Below are positions 32,501-41,758 of a stretch of DNA of 64,000 nt, one piece after another (the first letter of the stretch is position 1; each line of letters begins with the position of its first letter). The DNA is from Candidatus Hydrogenedentota bacterium (GTDB lineage Bacteria; Hydrogenedentota; Hydrogenedentia; Hydrogenedentales; SLHB01). The notes beneath the pieces are model-generated. The model was not told the DNA's origin. It searched no databases and worked only from the letters and a program-made list of their open reading frames with translations. The DNA lies in the NCBI GenBank assembly GCA_029552745.1, contig JAKPDK010000070.1, positions 62,001-126,000 on the forward strand, given 5' to 3'. Position numbers and translations under genes: made by a program.

Positions 32501-32692
32501 ACTGTCCCACAAGTCACCAGTATCTCGTTCCAGTAACTTTGGGGAGGAAGCTACTAGGATTTGGTAGGCCTTTTGGGCGCCTCCCCGGACGGAGGTTTCG
32601 ACTTCCCAAGAAAATCTTGGCGCTTGTTCGTCCAACCCGAGTGGGTTCACCTTGTACTCAGTTCTCAAATTTACGGGGCGAATACAACTCAT
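29531..32692 (-). CDS. Alpha-L-rhamnosidase, GH78-like
   Basis: GWYSGYLGFD, FETPTDCPQRDERLGWMGDAQVFAPT, GATTMWERWDGW signatures of bacterial GH78. Confidence 0.94.
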   Translation of the reverse strand: MSCIRPVNLRTEYKVNPLGLDEQAPRFSWEVETSVRGGAQKAYQILVASSPKLLERDTGDLWDSGCVTSDQTFHIVYKGQPLQSRMMCWWKVRLWDNNREPSSYSEPAFWTMGLLTPEDWEAEWIGFDEAPPAHEAIPQPMTLSGCSWISNTETPKAPEQNSVLAFRRRFVIKPNVQRARLALSAGGQFTLYIDGRHVGKSDGRFWAWIRPAQFDLTPYLTEGEHVLAVENTFLHAPAAGIIVKLLIDYADGSKEEITTDTSWRVASSPTTSWSDRDFDDGAWPTAYVVCAADDPPYGKIAPAPIEVPPCPYSRKSFTYDKPLKRATLYITALGLYEAYLNGKRVGDLRFVPGWTDYSKRVLYQTYDVTQMIKQGENALGAILGHGWYSGYLGFDIFTRGHYGKQPRLLAQLEIESMDGSVQRIGTDATWKATFGPIIGSDIYMGELYDARLEMPGWNEPHFDDSAWRPATVDTKRKIQIEAHAGNPVRKTKELTPKSVHRSPEGGWIFDMGQNMVGVVRAKIFGQKGSHHVFRFGETINPDGTLYVENLRNARATDEYWKRTDEEEIWEPRFTFHGFRYVEWTGPQEEPSLTAVTGLVLHSDAPITGSFECSNEIVNRLQQNIQWSQRGNYFETPTDCPQRDERLGWMGDAQVFAPTGCFNMDAASFFTKWMKDVLEAQSEEGAFSDVCPRYRHVTENVPGWADAGIIVPWSVYEAYGDIRLLEKTYDAMCRYVDNLERLNPNYLWLNRRGNDYGDWLSIKADTPNEIVATAFFARSADLLHRIAVVLNKREDASRYKELFEKIRRAFVQAYVSPDGRIHGDTQTCYVLALHFNILEGNLREAAANLLVERIKERDWHLSTGFLGCAYLLPTLTEIGRIDVAYRLIENTDFPSWGYPILHGATTMWERWDGWTHDRGFQDPGMNSFNHYAFGAVGEWLYRVMAGIAPEDPGYRRIKLCPQPGGNFTHAKAEYHAICGRVLSEWQIKDNTLHVHVVIPGNSCATLRVPSTMPEKVCETTPNTEQKVRPIGFEPNAALFELGAGEYHFHGPWEK

Positions 32693-32804
32693 GAACGTTT
32701 TCTCCTTAGAATATCGGCTTCAACGCTGAGAACCATCTCACCGTAGGGGAGATCCGACTTCAGTTTGCGGAACCTTTGCGAAAGCATAGTATACTGTTTT
32801 CGAG

Positions 32805-33782
32805 ATGGAATTTCTTATTTGGTTTGGGAGTGACTTCATGTTATTGGTTCGTACTGGAGAGATTTTGGTCGGCGTTGTGTTTGTACTTGCGGCTTTCTTG
32901 AAAGCTATGGACATGCAGTCATTTGCTGTTCAGATTCGCTATTACGGTGTTTTGCCCAGTCTGGAGATGATTCGTTATGCCGCGTTGGGTAGCGTCGTTG
33001 CGGAGACAGTTGTTGGCGCAGCGTTGATTGCTGGGATACGTTTTCGCGGTTGGTTATATGTGGTGGCGCTGCTGATGCTCGTCGGCTTTACAGGTTTGGT
33101 TGCATACGCGGCGGTTTTTCATGATCTGAAAGACTGTGGTTGTTTTGGGGTGGCTATTCCTCTGGGACCCAGAGAGACGATTGCGAAGAATATCGTCATG
33201 GCGGGTATCGTGGCTGTTGTTTGGTGGGTTACTCGGAAAAAAGATTTTTTTGAGTCGTTGGAAGTTCGTCCCAGTAGGGAGGCACTCCGTGCGTTGAGTG
33301 CGTTGGCTTGTTTGGTTTTGGTAGCAGCGACTCTTTACGGCGCAGACAATGCGGCATTTTTCCGTCCTCAGCAAGTGGATTCGCAACGACCTTTTGCCGC
33401 TTTGACAGTCAGTACTACGGATGGGGCGGAAATACGCTTGGGAGAGGGGGAGTATCTTGTTGCGATGTTGAGTGCAACCTGCGATGAGTGTGCAGCTGCG
33501 GTGGAACATCTTAACGAGTTGGTAGAACTGAAAGAGGGTCCCCCTCTTGTCGGATTGGTTTTGGGGTCCGAGAGTGAATTGGAAAACTTCAGGTCGATTA
33601 CAAAGCCCCTATTTCCACTGGGACGCGTAGAACCTTCTCTTTTCTTTTCTCTTATCAGCCCTACGGCTCCTCCGCCACGGTTCTACATAATAAAAGATGG
33701 CAAAGAGGTGCGTCACTGGGACACGTTGACCGCAGATACAGAGTCTTTGTTGCAGTTTGTGAAGGGAGAGGTCCCTTCTTGA
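32805..33782 (+). CDS. MauE/DoxX-type membrane protein with C-terminal thioredoxin-like domain
   Basis: N-terminal 4-TM region with DCGCFG motif; C-terminal LSATCDECAAAVEHL (CxxC). Confidence 0.75.
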   Translation: MEFLIWFGSDFMLLVRTGEILVGVVFVLAAFLKAMDMQSFAVQIRYYGVLPSLEMIRYAALGSVVAETVVGAALIAGIRFRGWLYVVALLMLVGFTGLVAYAAVFHDLKDCGCFGVAIPLGPRETIAKNIVMAGIVAVVWWVTRKKDFFESLEVRPSREALRALSALACLVLVAATLYGADNAAFFRPQQVDSQRPFAALTVSTTDGAEIRLGEGEYLVAMLSATCDECAAAVEHLNELVELKEGPPLVGLVLGSESELENFRSITKPLFPLGRVEPSLFFSLISPTAPPPRFYIIKDGKEVRHWDTLTADTESLLQFVKGEVPS

Positions 33783-33798
33783 CGTTCTTTCTATGCTG

Positions 33799-34365
33799 TT
33801 ATGATTTTTCCGAATTTTCTTTCGGTGGGGCTGCGAGTTTCTCGAGTGTTTGCTCGAACTCCTTTTCCAGCGGATGCCCTTCCCATACTATTTTGCCGTC
33901 TTTACCGATGATATAAGCGTGAGGAATGCCCTGGGCGCCCGATGCTTCCATGTACGCTTCTTCTGTTTTGCCGTTATCGTCTACGGCTACATGGTACACC
34001 ATTTTGTCCCCTGCTTTTTCCACGAATTCCTTAACGGTTCCTTTATCCTCTGAAGAGATACCCACGATCACAATGCCTCGGTCTTTGTACTTAGCTTGGA
34101 GCTGGGTGAGGTGGGGAATACTGGCTCGGCATGGCGGGCACCAAGTTGCCCAAAATTCCACCACGACGGCGGACTTCCCTTTCTGTGCCTCGAGATCGAC
34201 AGCATCGCCTTTTACCCATTCAGAGACCTTCAAAGGAGGCGCCGGGTCTCCGACCTTAAGGTTCGGCGTGTTTCCAGCCGTTTCATTTTGTGCCATGGCG
34301 TATCCTGCAAAGAAAAACAAAGCCCCAACCGTCAGACAACCTAATATCACCACTCTATTATCCAT
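33799..34365 (-). CDS. TlpA/ResA-like thiol-disulfide oxidoreductase (ORF open from 34410)
   Basis: Signal anchor; VVEFWATWCPPCRASIPHLTQLQAKY. Confidence 0.92.
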   Translation of the reverse strand: MDNRVVILGCLTVGALFFFAGYAMAQNETAGNTPNLKVGDPAPPLKVSEWVKGDAVDLEAQKGKSAVVVEFWATWCPPCRASIPHLTQLQAKYKDRGIVIVGISSEDKGTVKEFVEKAGDKMVYHVAVDDNGKTEEAYMEASGAQGIPHAYIIGKDGKIVWEGHPLEKEFEQTLEKLAAPPKENSEKS

Positions 34366-34498
34366 GTTTGCGTCCTTTCCTAACCACATTGCCCTGTATT
34401 GTCTGCTCACTTTCTTTCATTACAAAACGTCAACGTTCAGTGTACCACATTTGTTCCCTTTTCGTACCTAGTAAACGTTTTTTGTCGCGCACCTATTC

Positions 34499-35440
34499 TT
34501 AAAGGTTAAGGTGTTGAATCATATCTTTTAGGACTTGTGCAGATTGTTTCAGGGCGGACAATTCTTCCGGTTCCAGGTGGGGTAGAATACAACCCTCGAC
34601 GCCGAGATGTCCCACGACGCAAGGCAAACTCAAACACACATTGGAAATGCCGTATTCGCCATCTAGATGGACGCTCACGGTCAAAACTGTGTGCTGGTCA
34701 TCGAGAATGGTTTCGACTAATTCAGCAATTACCAAACCTATTGCCGCACTGGTGAAACCCTTTCGTGCGATAACTTCTTTGCCGGCAAACCGGACGTCTT
34801 GAAAAAGCCTGTCTAAGGAGGCTCGGTCGGTTTCTTTCCCAAGGACTGGTCCCTCAAAGATTCTCAGGGCGCCAATCGATACTTTGCTCCAGATAGGCAC
34901 CTCGGAGTCTCCGTGTTCACCGAGAATATAGGCATGTACGCTGCGGGGGTCTACGCCGTAGTATTTGCCCAGTAGTGCCCTGAAGCGGGCGGTGTCCAAC
35001 ATGGTACCCGTGCCGATAACCGTACGAGAGGGACGTTGACTAAGTTTTTGAACGACATACGTGACGATATCAACAGGGTTTGTGGCAATAACAAGTATGG
35101 CGTTCGGTGCAAACGTGTCTAGTTGTTGCACAATGTCACGCAATATCGTCACATTGCGGTTTAAGAGGTCCAGCCGTGATTCGCCTTCTTTGCGCGGTGT
35201 GCCTGCCGCCATGACGATGACCTGTGCTCCAGCAAGGTCCTCAAACGTTCCAGCACGGACATTCACGGGCTCCGCGAATGCCTGGCCATGCATCAGGTCC
35301 ATGGCTTCCCCCTCTGCGCGGCGGGGGTCTTTATCTACGAGAATGATGTCGCTCGCAACATCGCGGTTGAACAAAACATAAGCCGCGGCGGATCCGACAT
35401 TGCCGCACCCGATAATTCCGACTGTTCTTTTTTGAATCAT
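34499..35440 (-). CDS. ldh: L-lactate dehydrogenase (LDH/MDH superfamily)
   Basis: VGIIGCGNVGSAAAYVL, GEAMDLMHGQAF, VIGTGTMLDTARFR, AYILGEHGDSEVPIWS. Confidence 0.85.
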   Translation of the reverse strand: MIQKRTVGIIGCGNVGSAAAYVLFNRDVASDIILVDKDPRRAEGEAMDLMHGQAFAEPVNVRAGTFEDLAGAQVIVMAAGTPRKEGESRLDLLNRNVTILRDIVQQLDTFAPNAILVIATNPVDIVTYVVQKLSQRPSRTVIGTGTMLDTARFRALLGKYYGVDPRSVHAYILGEHGDSEVPIWSKVSIGALRIFEGPVLGKETDRASLDRLFQDVRFAGKEVIARKGFTSAAIGLVIAELVETILDDQHTVLTVSVHLDGEYGISNVCLSLPCVVGHLGVEGCILPHLEPEELSALKQSAQVLKDMIQHLNL

Positions 35441-35489
35441 TTTTGTATTCCTCCGTGTTAGGTCTTTTCCCTCAGCGAGCTGGAGAAAA

Positions 35490-36725
35490 TTACACTTTGT
35501 ATACGCTTTTACAACGAGGACATGTCACTGTAGGTCTATTATAATTAGGCGGTATTTTGATCTTGAGGCCACAGGAGCAATCGATGAATTTATAGTTATA
35601 CGCCTTTCGAACCGTGTCGAAGGCTTCTCGTGCGGGATTTCGGGGACTTGCGAGAGGAACGGCAGAGGCGACCGTTGCGCTGGGGGACATCTGCGGAGAC
35701 GGGGCGCGAGTCTGGGCAGCATTAAATAGGGGCGTGCCGTTTGTATATTGCGGTTTGACCGCAGGGTTTGAACGTGCCCACGCGCTGAGATACGAGGGCA
35801 TAGAAGTCACACCGCCTGCCATGCTTCTGAGTATTTTGATTCTTTCTTCCGTCGGAGGGTGCGTGCTAAACAAGCCCAGGGATAAGCCACTCGCTTGTAA
35901 AGGATTGACAATGAATAGAGGGGCGGTAGCTCGATTGGCGGTTTCAAGGGGGACATACGCATTAGCGGCTAACACCTCAAGGGCGGAAGCCAGCCCTTCT
36001 GGATAACGAGTTAGAACAGCGGCGCCAGCATCGGCAAGGTATTCTCGGCGGCGGGATGCAGCGAAATAGATGATTTGCGCTAATAGGGGGGCGAGGATAG
36101 CCAAAACAAGAGCCAAAATTAACATGACAAGCTGGGCTTGTCCTTCGCCACGGGAAGACGAACGGGATCGCCGGATTCTTCTGCCATAAAATAACCCACG
36201 TAGGAACACTTCAGAAATCATTACAATGGAACCCAACATGACGCTTAACAACGTCATGAAGAGTATGTCACGATGAACGACGTGCGAGATTTCGTGCGCG
36301 ATGACGCCTTGCAATTGGTCACGGTTAAGTTGCGTTAGTAATCCGGCGGTTACAGCCACTGCCGCATGTTCCGGGTCTCGGCCTGTGGCAAACGCATTTA
36401 GCGCCGGGGAGTCTATGATGTAGATGTCAGGTACTCTGCTCATGCCCGACGCAATAACCATTTCTTCGACCACGTTGAAAAGAACCGGATTATCTTCTTT
36501 TTTAATCCGGCGTGCCCCCGAAACGGCCATCAAAATATTACCACCCTGGAAATAGGCGATTAGGGTCATGATCAACCAAACACCTACGGCTATGGCTACG
36601 CCGATGGGTCCGGCGCCGGGTTCAGATGCCTCACCGATGACAAACCCCAGTGCCGTCAAAAGCAATGCCATGGCGGCAACCAGATAGACAGACCGTCTTT
36701 TATTTAGCCGAATTTGCTCCCACAT
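35490..36725 (-). CDS. htpX: HtpX-like M48 metallopeptidase with C-terminal zinc ribbon
   Basis: GVIAHEISHVVHRD, YLADAGAAVLTRYPEGLASAL; C-terminus CSCGLKIKIPPNYNRPTVTCPRC. Confidence 0.92.
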   Translation of the reverse strand: MWEQIRLNKRRSVYLVAAMALLLTALGFVIGEASEPGAGPIGVAIAVGVWLIMTLIAYFQGGNILMAVSGARRIKKEDNPVLFNVVEEMVIASGMSRVPDIYIIDSPALNAFATGRDPEHAAVAVTAGLLTQLNRDQLQGVIAHEISHVVHRDILFMTLLSVMLGSIVMISEVFLRGLFYGRRIRRSRSSSRGEGQAQLVMLILALVLAILAPLLAQIIYFAASRRREYLADAGAAVLTRYPEGLASALEVLAANAYVPLETANRATAPLFIVNPLQASGLSLGLFSTHPPTEERIKILRSMAGGVTSMPSYLSAWARSNPAVKPQYTNGTPLFNAAQTRAPSPQMSPSATVASAVPLASPRNPAREAFDTVRKAYNYKFIDCSCGLKIKIPPNYNRPTVTCPRCKSVYKV

Positions 36726-36734
36726 AGGCTCGGT

Positions 36735-37298
36735 TTAGCCGAAATTCGTGCTTGGCGCATTTCGGGCGTTAGCGTCTTCGATTTGAAAATATTCGAGAGG
36801 CTGAAACCCAAAAAGCTGGGCTATTATGTTGGTTGGAAAAGACTGGAGTTTTGTGTTAAGACGCATAGCAGAGTCATTGTAAAACTGTCGAGCAAACGCG
36901 ATCTTGTTCTCCGTCGAGGCGAGCTCTTCTTGCAGTGCGAGGAAATTTTGGCTCGCTTTCAGGTCCGGATAGGCTTCGGCGACGACACGCAGTTGGCCTA
37001 GCGCCCGCGTCAGTAGATTCTCGGCTTGAGATTGTGCGGCAATTCCTTGAGCTTGCATTGCATTTGCTCGGGCTTTTGTTACCTGCTCAAAGACTTCTCG
37101 CTCGTGTTTTGCATACCCCTTGACCGTTTCCACGAGATTCGGGATGAGGTCATGGCGCCGGCGCAACTGGACATCAATATTGGACCAGGCATTCTTGGCT
37201 TGGTTGGTTAAACGGATAAGACTGTTGTACAAGAAAACGACGGTGAGCGCCACCACTACGGCAATCAGGATTATGACATAGAACAGATTAATCAGCAT
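36735..37298 (-). CDS. LemA family protein
   Basis: [43 protein letters not shown]. Confidence 0.96.
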   Translation of the reverse strand: MLINLFYVIILIAVVVALTVVFLYNSLIRLTNQAKNAWSNIDVQLRRRHDLIPNLVETVKGYAKHEREVFEQVTKARANAMQAQGIAAQSQAENLLTRALGQLRVVAEAYPDLKASQNFLALQEELASTENKIAFARQFYNDSAMRLNTKLQSFPTNIIAQLFGFQPLEYFQIEDANARNAPSTNFG

Positions 37299-37710
37299 GA
37301 TTCTGCTCCTTCAGGCTTGCCGGCCCGTGGAAAATGTTCTGGAGAAAATTGACAAGAACATCCCTTGCTGCCGTGTGGTTGCTAGATGAGACAATTGCTT
37401 TTAGTTCCCCTTTGTCGAACCAAAACCCGTCGTTTTCGGGACAGGCATCAAAAACGACTGACGGCAGATAACTCGAAAAGACTTTTTGCATACGTAAGGT
37501 GCATCTCGGACACTTGTATGACCGTTCCTTTGACTTTTTCAGTCTCTGAAGCTGGCTCAGTAAGGGCGCTTGCTCAGTCCCATCGTCTTTCAAAAGGAGT
37601 TCTAGTTCACCGGCATCGAGCCAAATTCCTTCACAATGCGGACAATAATCTATCTCAATGGCGTCATACTCGATAGCTAGCATAGGTTGACGGTCAACGG
37701 GGCAAATCAT
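37288..37710 (-). CDS. TFIIB-type zinc-ribbon (zf-TFIIB) protein
   Basis: [37 protein letters not shown]; second ribbon YKCPRC...[17 protein letters not shown]. Confidence 0.9.
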   Translation of the reverse strand: MICPVDRQPMLAIEYDAIEIDYCPHCEGIWLDAGELELLLKDDGTEQAPLLSQLQRLKKSKERSYKCPRCTLRMQKVFSSYLPSVVFDACPENDGFWFDKGELKAIVSSSNHTAARDVLVNFLQNIFHGPASLKEQNHAD

Positions 37711-37843
37711 GTTCCTTTCCTCTCTCTCTAACTGTAACCCGAAGAAACGTGATTGTCAACGCAGTGTATTCGGCCGGTACCTTTGGCACTTTTGGAGCTC
37801 GATGAAAAGCGCTGGAAAAAAGAATATCCGTTCTTTTGTTCAT
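37694..37843 (-). CDS. Possible 49-aa small ORF leading the zf-TFIIB/lemA/htpX operon
   Basis: AAAGGAGGT SD about 9 nt before ATGAACAAAAGAACGG; hairpin just upstream. Confidence 0.35.
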   Translation of the reverse strand: MNKRTDILFSSAFHRAPKVPKVPAEYTALTITFLRVTVRERGKEHDLPR

Positions 37844-38114
37844 AAGGTGTACCTCCTTTCTAATGGTGTCCCGAAAGACACCAGGTGCGTGCTTTGAAGT
37901 TGTGGATGGGAACATGTTGGAAGGGCTGCACAGGTAGAATCATTTTGCCATTTTCATATAGTATACTTTTTATTCAGGCACCATGATGAAAGTATTAGCC
38001 TACTATTTTAGTTGTTTCGGTGTTGAGAAAAGAGTAGAATTAGCACAGTGAACGTTCCCCTTCCGGTTTTTGGGGGCGGTGAGACACGGAGAAAGCAATT
38101 CCGCGTGGGTAATT

Positions 38115-39194
38115 ATGCCTAAGAGAAAACGTCCAACAATTAACGATGTGGCACGAGTGGCTGGCGTAAGTCGTCAAACCGTCTCTCGGTACATCAATAA
38201 TGCAGGTCCTGTTTCCAGGAAGGCGGCTGAACGTCTTCAGAAAGCCATTGAGAACTTGAGATATCACCCAAGTGCGTCGGGAAGAAACCTGCGGCGAAAA
38301 CGCTCCATGACGGTTGGGCTTGCCTTGTACAGTGCCAATGATTTGAGCACAGAACTTAGTGAATTGTATGCGTTGAAATTGAGCGGCGTTTTGGAAGTGC
38401 TCGGACCGCGAGGATATGCGCTCCAGGTGGTTGAAACCAACTTGTCCGCGGCGCAGCAAGGCAGGGGCACCTACTATCTGGATAAGGTGAGAGGCGGGGA
38501 ACTTGACGGGCTAATTATCAGTGACTTTCACCTGACGGCGGAAGAAATACGCCATCTTCACGAGATGCGTTTCCCTTTCGTTATGATTGACCGTCTCAGT
38601 GAGGAGTTTCCTGGGCGTTGTGCGATCACAGACGTCTACACGGAGGGTCTGCTCTTGACCAATGCCTTGTTGGAGAAAGGACATCGCAGATTGGCGTACT
38701 GTGGCTGGCCGCCTCATCGTGGACTTGCGTATCGGTTTTTGGAGGGGGTGAAGAGTGCCGTTTCTCGGTCTGCAAGCGGAGCAGTGTTGTTAGATGAGGT
38801 CTATCCTTTACCGGGCGACGTCTCGGCTACTTTAGACCGATTTAGTCGTCTGGTCAGCCGCGCAGATGGACCTACCGGGGTGATATGCAATGATGACTGG
38901 ACGACGGGGATGATAGCCCTGTTGGCGGAGCGTGGTGTGCCGTATTCGGACCAGTTTCAATTGGCGGGCGTGTCTTTACGACCGCATTATCTCGATGCGG
39001 CACGTGTAGTACTTGTCGCTACGCCGATGGACCGCGAACTTGGAATTGCCGGGGCGGAACTTCTACTCGATTTAATCTCCGGTAAGCCCGAACGGTCAGA
39101 GCCGGTAAGTGTGGGAGTGGCAAAATTTATTTCGCCGGTGTTTCCGTATCGAGTGCATTTTCGACGCGGGACGAAAGCTTCCACGTCAGTGTAA
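38115..39194 (+). CDS. LacI-family transcriptional regulator (ORF open from 38070)
   Basis: PTINDVARVAGVSRQTVSRYINNAGPVSRKAAERLQKAIENLRYHPSASGRNLRRKRSMTVGL. Confidence 0.95.
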   Translation: MPKRKRPTINDVARVAGVSRQTVSRYINNAGPVSRKAAERLQKAIENLRYHPSASGRNLRRKRSMTVGLALYSANDLSTELSELYALKLSGVLEVLGPRGYALQVVETNLSAAQQGRGTYYLDKVRGGELDGLIISDFHLTAEEIRHLHEMRFPFVMIDRLSEEFPGRCAITDVYTEGLLLTNALLEKGHRRLAYCGWPPHRGLAYRFLEGVKSAVSRSASGAVLLDEVYPLPGDVSATLDRFSRLVSRADGPTGVICNDDWTTGMIALLAERGVPYSDQFQLAGVSLRPHYLDAARVVLVATPMDRELGIAGAELLLDLISGKPERSEPVSVGVAKFISPVFPYRVHFRRGTKASTSV

Positions 39195-39302
39195 GTAGAG
39201 GCTTGTCTTTTTTGGGTTTTCCATCGTATTTGAGAGAAATATAACAGGTTTTTCTTTGTGCTTTTTTTAGATGGTAGGGAATGTGTGTTTTTTTATTTTT
39301 TA

Positions 39303-39332
39303 TTGTGATCGTTCACATTCTTTTGGTATAAT
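39303..39332 (+). promoter_or_regulatory. Promoter with embedded LacI-type operator TGTGATCGTTCACA (operator 39304-39317; -35 TTGTGA; -10 TATAAT 39327-39332)
   Basis: Near-palindrome TGTGAwCGwTCACA overlapping -35; 17-nt core identical to the site at 49356-49372. Confidence 0.8.
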
Positions 39333-39414
39333 CTAGCCATTGCGCTACTCGTGAGGAAAGGTTTACTAGCCACGACGTAACCGGAAACGGCTAAAACAAA
39401 AGCAAGGTTCGCAC

Positions 39415-41721
39415 ATGCTTAAGTTGGAAAACGAAAGTTTCCATTTAGGTTTTCATGCTGAAAACGGGGCGCTGTGTTGCGTTGAAAACTTGCTGACCAG
39501 TGACCAGTATCTAAAAGGTCCTTCTTCTCATCATATGCCTTTTCGAATTTATTCGGATCTGACAAAAGAGTTTGAAATCAATATCAACGACAAATTCCAG
39601 TTGGTATTTGAAGATCCGTTAATCATTACCAAGAACCACTTTTCTCCCGGTACTGCGTGTTTTTCTTCCGTACAATTGGAAAATGCCCTAGCACTTCAAT
39701 ACGTGATGAACGGGTTGATTGCTGGGGTCTATGTGGAGTTGGGTGACGGACCATGCGTTTCTAATTGGTATTTGAGGGTCACAAACACCGGAACAGTATC
39801 TCGGGACTTTCTGGTGAGTTTTCCCTATTTTAACGGGGTGGTTCTGGGTTCCGACACGGAGAATAACTTGGCAACCGCGATGGATATGGGGGGCTTGGTA
39901 GTACCCGCATGGGAACGTCCGGGTGGGGTCTTGGGGGAAAGTAACCAGTTTTCCATGCAATGGCATGCGGTTTGGGATCCCCACTGTAAGAGTGCAATGG
40001 GCTTGATTTTTCGCGACGCTGATGTCAAGCCTAAACGTCTGGTCTTGCGGAAGGAAGACGCTTCCATCGACTTACAATACTTTCCTCCGGTAAATCTTTC
40101 GCCTGGAGAGTCGGTTGATTTTCCTTCCTTTCACCTCTTGGTTTATGCGGGAGATTGGCGTCCTGCAGCGAGGGCGTACCGAGCGTGGTACCGGCAAGTC
40201 TATCCGCATGTCGAGCCACCGGAATGGTTTCGGTTATCTGATGGCAACGTGGGTGTGCATTTCAAAAAAAGGAGTGCGGAGACTCCACCGACATACTCAG
40301 GGGGTCAGTATGTGATGGGTAGTTTTGCGGAGCTTCCTGCGTTTCACCTGCGCCGTCCTGTCGATAATAGCGAATATGCTTTCTTCTGCGCCGGCTCGAT
40401 GTATCAGGATGCTACAGGTTTTAGTCCGCACACAGACGGGGAAAATATTATTCGAGAGGACTTAGGCGGAGCAGAAGGATTGCGTGCCGGTATTGCTGGG
40501 CTGCATCGTCTCGGTTTTCACGCGACGCTATATGTCGAAGGATACCTAATGCACAAGGACTGCGGTCTTGCGCGTGCGGGAAAAGGGGAGCGTTGGGCGG
40601 TAATGCATAAAGACGGGACTATTATCGGTCCCTATAGTGAACAAGGCTTTTATCACATGTGCCCCGGCTGCGAGGAGTGGCAGGACCATTTGGCGCAGAT
40701 GGTGAAGAGATTGCTTCGCGAAACGCATGCGGACGGCATAAGACTCGATTCTCTGGGTTTTTATTATTTGCCGTGTTATAACCCGGAACATCGTCATCGG
40801 GACCCCTTTGGTTACAACGAATGGATAAAGCAACTGCTCGCCAAAGTACGTCAAGCGGCTGTTGCGGTCAAGCCGGATGTTCTTCTTTTGACGGAAGGTC
40901 CGGCGGACTGGTTTGGACAGTGGTTTCACGGTGCTCTCACGGCTCGTTGCCCTCGTGAGCTTTCCCTAATGCGCATTGCCGTAGAGCCGTTTCGACCTTA
41001 TGTCTACGCATCTGGAGCGTTATGGGGGGCATTGTCTGGGTTTGCCGGTGGCGGCTGTGATTCTCCCGATATCACGCATATCGATTGGAATTGGGTTTGT
41101 GCACGTTACACGGCTCATTCTGCGCTGGTATGGGGAGACGTTGAGGATAAAGATCCGGAAGCATCAGACCCAGAAATAGTCACGCGTTGTTTCAAAGGAG
41201 ATGGGTATTGGGCATTGGTCGCGGCTAGACCGGCATGTCAGGAGCCAATTTGGCCTCGAGGAACGGGAATTTCAGAAAAACATAGATTGTATACCGTTAC
41301 GTTATCTGGGCTGGCGCCAGTGATTGAGAATGCAGTTCTTTGTGACGTTGAGAAACTGAATTGGTGTGCGCTCGACCTACAACGCAAGGGGAATGATCTG
41401 CAGCTACAACTCTCCTCGAACTGGGCGCTGGTAATTCTACGAGAGTTTTGCGGTCCGGGCATCGTCTGTTTTGACTCCTTGCCTGCATTGCACCCGGGAG
41501 AGTCCGTGATGATTAGTCCAAGGCTGTTGACGACGCTTCCTAGTCGTTTCCAATTGGAATTAGATGCCCCGGGTTTGCAGGTGAGGCGAAAGGATGCCCA
41601 GGGGATTTCGGAATTTAAACTTCATGTTCCTAGCGACGCCCTATCTGGACATTACAAGGTTGTACTAAAGGGCGAAGGCGTGTTGGGCACGAAGAGATTT
41701 CTCAGTGTTGATGCAGGGTAG
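39415..41721 (+). CDS. DUF6259-like glycoside-hydrolase-type protein
   Basis: N-terminal beta-sandwich; TIM-barrel motif THADGIRLDSLGFYY..KPDVLLLTEGPADWF. Confidence 0.7.
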   Translation: MLKLENESFHLGFHAENGALCCVENLLTSDQYLKGPSSHHMPFRIYSDLTKEFEININDKFQLVFEDPLIITKNHFSPGTACFSSVQLENALALQYVMNGLIAGVYVELGDGPCVSNWYLRVTNTGTVSRDFLVSFPYFNGVVLGSDTENNLATAMDMGGLVVPAWERPGGVLGESNQFSMQWHAVWDPHCKSAMGLIFRDADVKPKRLVLRKEDASIDLQYFPPVNLSPGESVDFPSFHLLVYAGDWRPAARAYRAWYRQVYPHVEPPEWFRLSDGNVGVHFKKRSAETPPTYSGGQYVMGSFAELPAFHLRRPVDNSEYAFFCAGSMYQDATGFSPHTDGENIIREDLGGAEGLRAGIAGLHRLGFHATLYVEGYLMHKDCGLARAGKGERWAVMHKDGTIIGPYSEQGFYHMCPGCEEWQDHLAQMVKRLLRETHADGIRLDSLGFYYLPCYNPEHRHRDPFGYNEWIKQLLAKVRQAAVAVKPDVLLLTEGPADWFGQWFHGALTARCPRELSLMRIAVEPFRPYVYASGALWGALSGFAGGGCDSPDITHIDWNWVCARYTAHSALVWGDVEDKDPEASDPEIVTRCFKGDGYWALVAARPACQEPIWPRGTGISEKHRLYTVTLSGLAPVIENAVLCDVEKLNWCALDLQRKGNDLQLQLSSNWALVILREFCGPGIVCFDSLPALHPGESVMISPRLLTTLPSRFQLELDAPGLQVRRKDAQGISEFKLHVPSDALSGHYKVVLKGEGVLGTKRFLSVDAG

Positions 41722-41758
41722 AGTAAATGGTGAAGAGAACAGGAGGATAATTCAATTC

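Noticed and set aside
39304-39317. CRP/FNR-type site
   Set aside because: TGTGA and TCACA halves are separated by 4 nt, not 6; the central CG and adjacent LacI gene favour a LacI-family operator.
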